DNA from: Thiomicrorhabdus sp034722175
GTDB taxonomy: Bacteria; Pseudomonadota; Gammaproteobacteria; Thiomicrospirales; Thiomicrospiraceae
Length of the DNA: 11,621 bases
Assembly (NCBI GenBank): GCA_034722175.1
Contig: JAYENR010000131.1
Coordinates: forward strand, 1-11,621
Direction of reading: 5' to 3'
Made by a program: the position numbers and the translations under genes. Each line of letters opens with the position of its first letter. The first letter of the stretch is position 1. A model generated the notes under the pieces. The model had not been told where the DNA came from, made no database searches, and saw only the letters and a list, made by a program, of their open reading frames with translations. Below are positions 1 to 5,593 of the stretch, in pieces.

Positions 1-1
1 G

Positions 2-130
2 AGTTTTATTCCGTTTATTCCATTAATGGCGACACCTGAGGGTTTTTTAAACGGTATGTTAATGACGGTGTTTATTTTGTTTAAGCCACAATGGGTTAGT
101 TCGTTTAGTGATCGAGAATATTTTAAATAG
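2..130 (+). CDS. C-terminal end of an unidentified membrane protein (partial)
   Basis: An open frame enters from the left edge and stops at TAG 128-130, leaving the last 42 residues. The first 30 or so are mostly hydrophobic (FIPFIPLMATPEG, then GMLMTVFILF), which suggests a final membrane segment or re-entrant loop. The end is polar (SSFSDREYFK) and probably lies at the membrane face. The frame is followed by the terminator at 199-226, as expected for a real 3' end. The family is not recognisable from this fragment. It could be a short internal frame, but composition and the downstream terminator favour a real gene end. Confidence 0.55.
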   Translation, partial: SFIPFIPLMATPEGFLNGMLMTVFILFKPQWVSSFSDREYFK

Positions 131-198
131 AGGGTCGTTGTTGTCCGAGTTGGAACGGTTTGTTTTTGGATGAGGATGATACGGACATTTTAGAGCAT

Positions 199-226
199 AA
201 AAAAACCGGCCAATGGCCGGTTTTTT
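199..226. terminator. Bidirectional intrinsic terminator
   Basis: A perfect CCGGCC/GGCCGG stem (206-211 and 215-220) has a 3-nt loop. Seven A precede it and six T follow it, so it ends in a U tract when read on either strand. It lies between convergent genes: the partial membrane protein gene on the plus strand and the lipoprotein gene on the minus strand. It probably terminates both. Confidence 0.9.
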
Positions 227-249
227 AATTTAAAGCGTTTTGGTTTGGA

Positions 250-582
250 TTATTTTTCCCAACCGGCTTTAAGTGTTTCGCCTGCTTTAGACTGAGCAAC
301 TTGTGCGTGAGCAGACTTTTGAGCTTCTTTCGCCCATTTTAGTGCGCCGGCCTCATCGCCTTTGTCTTTCGCTTTCTTAGCTAGATCAAGATAGTGATCG
401 ACATAAGCCAGCTTCATTTTCTTTTGTTTCCAAATGTTACCAAGTTTTGCTGCTTCTGCATTAGTAGCAACCGCATCAGCAACAACTGCGTCATAAGATT
501 GTGATGATTGAGTTGCCATTGTTGAACAGGCAGTTAGGTTTAGGGCAACAGCAACGGCAGCACCAACTAAAATTTTCTTCAT
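250..582 (-). CDS. Small Ala/Lys-rich lipoprotein, possibly SoxXA-binding (SoxK)-like
   Basis: This is a 110-residue exported lipoprotein. Residues 1-18 are a lipoprotein signal peptide (MKK, hydrophobic core, lipobox LTAC). Cys19 would be lipidated and is followed by Ser, not Asp, so sorting to the outer membrane is expected. The mature part is helical and rich in Ala and Lys. It has a helix with NAEAAKLGNIWK, then a LDLAKKAKDKGDEAGALKWA pattern (long helix, GD turn, second helix) and a final QSKAGETLKAGW. This resembles the small SoxXA-binding protein SoxK, an accessory of the thiosulfate-oxidising SoxXA complex. It also resembles generic DUF4398-type periplasmic helical proteins, so the Sox assignment is tentative. 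The start is supported by GGAGGA (plus-strand 591-596) 8 nt upstream. It is transcribed divergently from guaB and no other sox gene is visible. Confidence 0.8.
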   Translation of the reverse strand: MKKILVGAAVAVALNLTACSTMATQSSQSYDAVVADAVATNAEAAKLGNIWKQKKMKLAYVDHYLDLAKKAKDKGDEAGALKWAKEAQKSAHAQVAQSKAGETLKAGWEK

Positions 583-670
583 TATTATATTCCTCCAGTA
601 GAAAGAGCTCTATGTGTTTTTTATATAAGCCAGCGTTATTGTAAATCGTTGCTGACAGAATGAAAAGCTA

Positions 671-718
671 AATAACGAACAGTTTTTTACTGTTTTTCGT
701 CTAGATACATACGTTATT
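671..718. repeat. Nested inverted repeats in the divergent promoter region
   Basis: An outer 7-bp inverted repeat, AATAACG (671-677) and CGTTATT (712-718), encloses an inner one, AACAGT (678-683) and ACTGTT (689-694). The structure ends 4 bp before the guaB -35 box, in the gap shared with the minus-strand lipoprotein gene. It is well placed for an operator or a small cruciform. It does not match the PurR box, and no regulator can be named. Confidence 0.45.
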
Positions 719-721
719 AAG

Positions 722-750
722 TTTACCCCGGTCGTGTCAATCTTTATAAT
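722..750 (+). promoter_or_regulatory. Sigma70-type promoter of guaB
   Basis: TTTACC (722-727) and a perfect TATAAT (745-750) are separated by 17 bp. Transcription should begin near 757, giving a guaB leader of about 155 nt, long for a housekeeping gene. This is the best sigma70 match in the 330-bp intergenic stretch 583-912. The rest of that stretch is AT-rich and contains no gene. Confidence 0.75.
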
Positions 751-817
751 GTCTCGTATTAAATGAAAAATCGGTTATTTTTAATAATAAAAATGTGGTT
801 TTTTAATGTAAGTAGTT

Positions 818-856
818 GAAAAGTATTACCTTTCACTTTTCGGGGTGTAGGGTAAT
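818..856 (+). other. Possible structured leader element upstream of guaB
   Basis: In the untranslated leader, GAAAAG (818-823) can pair with CTTTTC (836-841). The loop contains ATTACC (825-830), which can pair with GGTAAT (851-856). The two helices interlock, so they form either a pseudoknot or alternative states. Each is only 6 bp in an AT-rich context, so chance is possible. It matches no purine-sensing riboswitch class I recognise. Confidence 0.25.
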
Positions 857-912
857 GTTTTACTAGAAAAATAACTGATTAGCCTATAAGTTTTGTATTA
901 GGGTGGAAAAAT

Positions 913-2373
913 ATGCGAATTTTGCAAGATGCTTTAACTTTTGACGATGTTTTATTGGTTCCAGCACATTCAACTGTGTTGCCAAAAGATGTTTCATTAG
1001 CAACTAAATTAACAAGAAATATTTCTCTAAATATTCCATTTTTGTCTGCGGCAATGGATACGGTTACCGAAGCGCGTTTAGCAATTTCGATGGCACAAGA
1101 GGGTGGTATTGGTATTGTTCATAAAAACATGACGGTTAAACAACAAGCGCATGTGGTGAGCAAGGTCAAAAAATATGAGCACGGTGTGATTTTAGAGCCA
1201 ATTACGGTTCAACAATCAGACACTGTTGCTGATGTAATTAAGCTGACTAAGAAAAATCGGGTTTCAAGTGCGCCAGTAATGGACGGCGATGATCTTGTTG
1301 GTATCGTGACTAGCCGAGACATTCGATTTGTAACCGATATGTCTCAATCAGTGTCACAAATTATGACACCTAAAGATAAGCTTGTAACAGTAAAAGAAAA
1401 AGAAGACCCACAAGTGGTACTTGATCTTTTACATGATTATCGTATTGAGCGTGTGTTAGTTGTCAATGATGCTTTCAAGCTAAAAGGTATGATTACCGTT
1501 TCCGATATGATGAAGCAGTCAGATCATCCAAATGCGTGTAAAGACAGTGAAGGTCGTTTACGTGTTGGTGCTGCGGTTGGAACGGGTGCAGAAACAGAAG
1601 AGCGTGTAGCGGCTTTAGTTGAAGCAGGTGTTGATGTGGTTATTGTTGATACGGCACACGGTCACTCTCAAGGTGTTCTTGATCGCGTTAAATGGGTGAA
1701 AGAGAACTTCCCACAAATTGACGTAATTGGTGGCAATATTGCAACGGGTGAAGCGGCTTTAGACTTAGTTAAAGCAGGTGCTGACGGCGTTAAGGTTGGT
1801 ATCGGTCCTGGTTCAATCTGTACAACTCGTATTGTTGCTGGTGTGGGTGTTCCACAGATCACAGCGATCTCTAATGTGGCGAAAGCATTAGAAGGTACGG
1901 GCGTTCCGCTTGTTGCAGATGGTGGTTTACGTTTCTCAGGTGATGTAGCGAAAGCACTGGTTGCGGGTGCATCATCTTGTATGATTGGGAGTATGTTTGC
2001 GGGTACAGAAGAGTCTCCAGGTGAGATTGAGTACCTTCAAGGTCGTGCTTATAAGTCATACCGTGGAATGGGGTCTTTAGGTGCAATGGCTCAGCCATCA
2101 GGTTCAAGTGACCGTTACTTCCAAGCATCGAATGCGGAAGATAAGTTGGTTCCAGAAGGGATTGAAGGGCGTGTTGCGTATAAAGGGCCTCTAGCCCCGA
2201 TTATTCACCAGTTAGTTGGTGGTGTTCGTTCGAGTATGGGTTACACAGGGTGTAAAGATATCCCAACTATGAACAGCAAGCCTTCATTTGTGAAAGTGAC
2301 TTCAGCAGGTATGGCAGAAAGCCACGTGCATGATGTAACAATCACCAAAGAAGCACCTAACTACCGTCTGTAA
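913..2373 (+). CDS. guaB: IMP dehydrogenase
   Basis: Oxidises IMP to XMP with NAD+, the first committed and rate-limiting step of GMP synthesis in the cytosol. The 486 residues match the usual length (about 488 in E. coli). The TIM barrel begins with LTFDDVLLVPAHST. Two CBS domains are inserted at about 93-205 (for example SSAPVMDGDDLVGIVTSRD) and are the usual site of allosteric control. The active-site loop GPGSICTTR carries the catalytic Cys303. DGGLRFSGD and GMGSLGAM bind the substrate phosphate and hypoxanthine, and the mobile flap follows with GRVAYKGPL. A weak Shine-Dalgarno (GGGTGG, 901-906) lies 6 nt before the ATG, and the N-terminus MRILQDALTFDD is typical. guaA follows 139 bp later, so the two probably form the classical gua unit, driven by the promoter at 722-750. 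Confidence 0.98.
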   Translation: MRILQDALTFDDVLLVPAHSTVLPKDVSLATKLTRNISLNIPFLSAAMDTVTEARLAISMAQEGGIGIVHKNMTVKQQAHVVSKVKKYEHGVILEPITVQQSDTVADVIKLTKKNRVSSAPVMDGDDLVGIVTSRDIRFVTDMSQSVSQIMTPKDKLVTVKEKEDPQVVLDLLHDYRIERVLVVNDAFKLKGMITVSDMMKQSDHPNACKDSEGRLRVGAAVGTGAETEERVAALVEAGVDVVIVDTAHGHSQGVLDRVKWVKENFPQIDVIGGNIATGEAALDLVKAGADGVKVGIGPGSICTTRIVAGVGVPQITAISNVAKALEGTGVPLVADGGLRFSGDVAKALVAGASSCMIGSMFAGTEESPGEIEYLQGRAYKSYRGMGSLGAMAQPSGSSDRYFQASNAEDKLVPEGIEGRVAYKGPLAPIIHQLVGGVRSSMGYTGCKDIPTMNSKPSFVKVTSAGMAESHVHDVTITKEAPNYRL

Positions 2374-2412
2374 TCGGTATTTCATTCTTTAATAAAAAAG
2401 AGTGAAACTTTA

Positions 2413-2443
2413 AAGGCTTTTACAGTTTTTCTGTAAAAGCCTT
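2413..2443 (+). terminator. Intercistronic hairpin between guaB and guaA
   Basis: A perfect 13-bp stem, AAGGCTTTTACAG (2413-2425) and CTGTAAAAGCCTT (2431-2443), has a TTTTT loop. What follows is CTGTCTTTATA, not a clean T run, so an intrinsic terminator would be weak. Partial attenuation, or protection of the guaB 3' end after processing, fits better. No separate strong promoter for guaA was found downstream, which implies read-through. Confidence 0.55.
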
Positions 2444-2512
2444 CTGTCTTTATAAATGCTGAGAGCTTTGCGTAAGCAAGAGGTCTCAAACAGTTCAGGT
2501 TTGGAAAAAAAT

Positions 2513-4093
2513 ATGTCACAAGCAAATATTCATGATCATCGCATTCTTATCTTGGATTTCGGTTCGCAATACACTCAGTTGATTGCTCGCCGTATCCGTG
2601 AAATTGGTATCTACTGTGAAGTAGAGCCTTGGGATATTAGCGCTAAAGACGTTGAAGAGTTTGGTGCACGCGGAATTATTCTTTCCGGTGGTCCAGAAAC
2701 GGTTATTGGTGACGATGCGCCAGTTGCACCACAAGTTGTGTTTGACTTAGGTGTGCCTGTTTTGGGTATCTGTTACGGTATGCAAACCATGGCGCAGCAG
2801 TTAGGCGGCCAAGTGGTTAATGCGGTTGAGCATGAATACGGTTACGCACAGGTTCGTGCTCATGGGCACACCAAGTTCTTAGTGGACATTGAAGATGAAG
2901 TCACGCCTGAAGGCTATGGCATGTTAGACGTTTGGATGTCTCATGGGGATCGTGTTGAAGCGATGCCTGAAGGGTTTAAACTGATGGCAAGTACACCAAG
3001 TTGCCCTGTCGCAGGTATGGCCAATGAAGAGAAAAACTTCTTTGGTATTCAATTCCACCCTGAAGTCACGCACACTAAGCAAGGTATGCGTATGATTGAG
3101 CGTTTTGCCGTTGACCTTTGTGGTTGTGAAAAATTGTGGACAACTGAAAACATTATTGAAGACAGCATTAAACGTGTTCGTGAACAAGTTGGAACAGATC
3201 AAGTAATGTTAGGTCTTTCTGGTGGTGTGGATTCTTCTGTTGTAGCGGCTCTGTTACATAAAGCCATCGGTGATCAGTTAACCTGTGTATTTGTTGACCA
3301 CGGCCTGCTTCGCTACAAAGAAGGTGATCAGGTTATGGCCATGTTTGCTGAAAACATGGGGATTAAAGTGATTCGTGCTGATGTTGAAGATCGTTTTATG
3401 GAAGCTTTGGCGGGTGAAACCGATCCAGAGAAGAAACGTAAAATTATCGGTCGTGAATTTATTGAAGTCTTTGATCAAGAGTCAGCCAAATTACAAGGTG
3501 TAAACTGGTTAGCTCAAGGAACGATCTATCCTGATGTCATTGAATCAGCAGGTTCAAAAACCGGTAAAGCTAAAGTCATCAAATCTCATCACAATGTAGG
3601 TGGCCTGCCTGAGGATATGGAAATGTCTTTGATTGAGCCACTGCGTGAACTGTTTAAAGATGAAGTGCGTAAGCTAGGGGTCGCGTTAGGTTTACCTTAT
3701 AACATGGTTTACCGTCACCCATTCCCAGGGCCTGGTCTAGGGGTTCGTATCTTAGGTGAAGTGAAAAAAGAGTATGCAGATATTCTTCGTCTAGCGGATA
3801 ACATCTATATTGAAGAGTTAGTTAAGTGGGATCTATACGACAAAACATCGCAAGCCTTTACTGTGTTCCTACCGGTTAAGTCGGTAGGCGTGGTGGGTGA
3901 TGCTCGTCGTTATGATTACGTGGTGGCATTGCGTGCGGTTGAAACCATCGACTTTATGACCGCTCGTTGGGCACATTTGCCGTATGATTTCTTAGAGCAT
4001 GTTTCTGGTCGTATTATTAATGAGATTCCGAGAATCACTCGTGTGGTTTACGATATTTCAAGTAAACCACCAGCAACGATTGAGTGGGAATAA
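2513..4093 (+). CDS. guaA: GMP synthase (glutamine-hydrolysing)
   Basis: Converts XMP to GMP using ATP and the amide nitrogen of glutamine, the last step of GMP synthesis. With the start at 2513 it has 526 residues, against 525 in E. coli. A class I glutamine amidotransferase domain comes first: HRILILDFGSQYTQL, nucleophile Cys87 in GICYGMQ, and His182/Glu184 in FHPEV completing the triad. The ATP pyrophosphatase domain follows with the P-loop SGGVDSS at 236-242. The C-terminal dimerisation domain contains the conserved RHPFPGPGLGVR and ends in PPATIEWE. An in-frame ATG at 2456 would add 19 residues but has no ribosome binding site and leads into non-family sequence. The 2513 start has GGA 7 nt upstream and gives the conserved MSQANIHDHRILILDF beginning. 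A MITE sits directly after the stop. Confidence 0.98.
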   Translation: MSQANIHDHRILILDFGSQYTQLIARRIREIGIYCEVEPWDISAKDVEEFGARGIILSGGPETVIGDDAPVAPQVVFDLGVPVLGICYGMQTMAQQLGGQVVNAVEHEYGYAQVRAHGHTKFLVDIEDEVTPEGYGMLDVWMSHGDRVEAMPEGFKLMASTPSCPVAGMANEEKNFFGIQFHPEVTHTKQGMRMIERFAVDLCGCEKLWTTENIIEDSIKRVREQVGTDQVMLGLSGGVDSSVVAALLHKAIGDQLTCVFVDHGLLRYKEGDQVMAMFAENMGIKVIRADVEDRFMEALAGETDPEKKRKIIGREFIEVFDQESAKLQGVNWLAQGTIYPDVIESAGSKTGKAKVIKSHHNVGGLPEDMEMSLIEPLRELFKDEVRKLGVALGLPYNMVYRHPFPGPGLGVRILGEVKKEYADILRLADNIYIEELVKWDLYDKTSQAFTVFLPVKSVGVVGDARRYDYVVALRAVETIDFMTARWAHLPYDFLEHVSGRIINEIPRITRVVYDISSKPPATIEWE

Positions 4094-4094
4094 T

Positions 4095-4288
4095 TCATTG
4101 AGACCTTTGCAGGAGATAGGTGCGAAAGAAAAATGAGGAAAAATTTGCCTGATTGCGGCGGAAAACGTAGGGAATAGCTAGCTATTCGCAAGTTGTCGCC
4201 CAACGGAAGTGCCCTTGGGGTACAACAAAAATCAGGTGAATTTTAACCATTTTTACTCGTGCATACTCTCGTGCAAAGGTCTCTCATT
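4095..4288. mobile_element. MITE-like palindromic element with TIRs and 5-bp target duplication
   Basis: The terminal inverted repeats GAGACCTTTGCA (4100-4111) and TGCAAAGGTCTC (4272-4283) are perfect over 12 bp and match at 16 of the first 17. The direct repeat TCATT lies immediately outside both ends (4095-4099 and 4284-4288), a typical target-site duplication. The 184-bp interior encodes no transposase and continues the symmetry. AAAAATG (4129-4135) faces CATTTTT (4248-4254). Segments 4140-4154 and 4230-4244 pair over 15 positions, two of them G-T. A 16-bp perfect palindrome, GAATAGCTAGCTATTC, lies at 4172-4187. As RNA it would form one long hairpin. The insertion lies one base after the guaA stop, between the gene and its terminator. 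The ends remind me of IS5-group elements, but I cannot verify a parent IS. Confidence 0.85.
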
Positions 4289-4309
4289 ATTTGAATTAGC
4301 AACTTATTT

Positions 4310-4339
4310 AAAAGGCTTTCAGTATTGGAGGCCTTTTTT
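4310..4339 (+). terminator. Intrinsic terminator of guaA
   Basis: AAAAGGCTTTC (4310-4320) pairs with GGAGGCCTTTT (4327-4337) over 11 positions, including two G-U pairs, around the loop AGTATT. The T run extends to 4339. It was probably the original guaA terminator before the MITE separated them. It ends only 17 bp before the tadA ATG, so a tadA promoter is either upstream of it or absent, with tadA relying on read-through. Confidence 0.75.
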
Positions 4340-4356
4340 AGTTTTAAGGACTGAAA

Positions 4357-4884
4357 ATGTTAGATTCGCTAGCTTGCCCAGAGGGGTTAAGTGATGAAGA
4401 AAAAGATCGTTTCTGGATGCAAAGAGCGTTTGAACTAGCTCAACGCTCTGAAGCAGAAGGTGAGGTGCCTGTTGGTGCAGTTGTGGTGTTAAACGACGAA
4501 CTAGTCGGAGAAGGCTGGAATCAGCCTATTCAGAAACATGATCCAACGGCACATGCCGAGATGATGGCGCTAAAATCAGCGGGTCAGAAGTTAGAGAATT
4601 ATCGTTTAATTGATACAACCTTATATGTCACTTTAGAGCCTTGTCCAATGTGTGCATCGGCAATGGTGCATGCAAGAGTGGGCAAAGTTGTTTATGCGGC
4701 TGACGATTTAAAAACAGGATCGGCAATATCTGCCTTTCAACTGCTTAATAGTCCAAAGCTGAATCATCATGTGGAAATTGTATATGGGGTAATGCAGCCA
4801 GAGTGCAGTGAATTACTCAGTAACTTTTTTAGAAAACGCCGTGAAACAAAAAAAAAGGTTAAAAAAATCACAACAAAAAATTGA
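4357..4884 (+). CDS. tadA: tRNA-specific adenosine(34) deaminase
   Basis: Deaminates the wobble adenosine A34 of tRNA-Arg(ACG) to inosine, allowing one tRNA to read several arginine codons; usually essential. The 175-residue protein has the cytidine/deoxycytidylate deaminase fold. HAEMMAL supplies zinc ligand His66 and proton shuttle Glu68, and PCPMCASAM supplies zinc ligands Cys96 and Cys99. Other family signatures are GEVPVGAVVV, the NYRLIDTTLYVTLEPC strand and the segment ADDLKTGS. The ATG is preceded by AAGGA (4346-4350) at a 6-nt spacing. A start-proximal segment of about 15 residues (LDSLACPEGLSDEEK) and a Lys/Arg-rich tail (RKRRETKKKVKK) flank the core; the basic tail plausibly helps tRNA binding. 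The tail codons include a run of nine A (4848-4856). The 122 bp after the gene, up to cheD, show no clear terminator or promoter. Confidence 0.96.
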   Translation: MLDSLACPEGLSDEEKDRFWMQRAFELAQRSEAEGEVPVGAVVVLNDELVGEGWNQPIQKHDPTAHAEMMALKSAGQKLENYRLIDTTLYVTLEPCPMCASAMVHARVGKVVYAADDLKTGSAISAFQLLNSPKLNHHVEIVYGVMQPECSELLSNFFRKRRETKKKVKKITTKN

Positions 4885-5006
4885 AGCTGAAGCTTGATAG
4901 CCTTTGGAAACAATGCGAATATAGCAGGGATGATTTTTTTGTTGCTTTAAATAAAAGTAGCGCACTAAGTTTAAAATCTGTTGAATAGAAGAGGTCAATT
5001 CACAGT

Positions 5007-5582
5007 ATGCAAATAAGTGTTGATCCGGCTGAAGGCATCACAACCGTTAAGATTTTGCCAGGCGAGTTTTATGTGACAGGTGATAATGAGCGGATTGAAA
5101 CTGTCTTGGGTTCATGCATTTCAGCCTGTGTTCGTGATCCTATCGCGGGTATCGGTGGTATGAATCACTTTATGTTGCCGGTCGATAAAAACAATGCGAG
5201 GCCGAGTGAGTTATCAGATGCTAACCGCTACGGTAACTATGCAATGGAAAATTTAGTGAATGCTCTATTGTCAAAAGGGGCAAAAAGAGAGCGTTTAGAA
5301 TTCAAGCTTTTTGGTGGTGGCCGCATCATGAGTTCTATGACTAACATCGGTTGGTACAATATTGGCTTTGCATTTGATTACGTGTACACCGAAGGGTTCA
5401 AAATCGTTTCTCAAGACATCGGAGATGTCTTTCCAAGAAAGGTTTTGTATTACCCAGTCACGGGTCGAGTTCGAGTTAGACGATTGAATAGCATGCATAA
5501 TCAATCGTTGGCCGATCAAGAAAATAGTTACATTCACAATATTGAATCTAAGCCTGTTGAAGGCGATGTAGAACTGTTCTGA
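5007..5582 (+). CDS. cheD: Chemoreceptor glutamine deamidase CheD
   Basis: Deamidates specific glutamines of methyl-accepting chemotaxis proteins to glutamate, tuning receptor signalling and adaptation in the cytoplasm. The 191-residue protein shows the CheD signature: TVLGSCISACVRD with nucleophile Cys37, and GGMNHFMLP with catalytic His54. FKLFGGGRIM and IGWYNI-type segments follow, consistent with the family fold. The C-terminus beyond about residue 160 is polar and ends in GDVELF, probably a short docking tail rather than part of the fold. A Shine-Dalgarno GAGGT (4991-4995) lies 11 nt upstream. It is the first gene of a cheD-cheA-cheZ-like unit: the cheA ATG follows 11 bp after the stop and cheA's GAGGA overlaps the cheD stop. 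CheC, the usual Bacillus-type partner, is not visible. Confidence 0.95.
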   Translation: MQISVDPAEGITTVKILPGEFYVTGDNERIETVLGSCISACVRDPIAGIGGMNHFMLPVDKNNARPSELSDANRYGNYAMENLVNALLSKGAKRERLEFKLFGGGRIMSSMTNIGWYNIGFAFDYVYTEGFKIVSQDIGDVFPRKVLYYPVTGRVRVRRLNSMHNQSLADQENSYIHNIESKPVEGDVELF

Positions 5583-5593
5583 GGAAAATTGCT

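Noticed and set aside
583..912. PurR box for guaB
   Set aside because: I looked for the ACGCAAACGTTTGCGT-type operator in the intergenic region and found no acceptable match.
2456..2512. Upstream in-frame ATG adding 19 residues to GuaA
   Set aside because: There is no ribosome binding site before 2456, the added residues match no GuaA N-terminus, and the 2513 start gives the normal length.
4133..4177. 14-codon ORF inside the MITE (MRKNLPDCGGKRRE)
   Set aside because: It has no Shine-Dalgarno and is fully explained by the palindromic element sequence.
4209..4394. Open frame of 61 codons between guaA and tadA
   Set aside because: It lies within the MITE and the guaA terminator, overlaps the start of tadA in another frame, and its protein looks random.
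4885..5006. Flagellar sigma28 or sigma54 promoter before cheD
   Set aside because: Neither the TAAA/GCCGATAA pattern nor the GG-N10-GC pattern is present; only vague A/T-rich -10-like strings occur.
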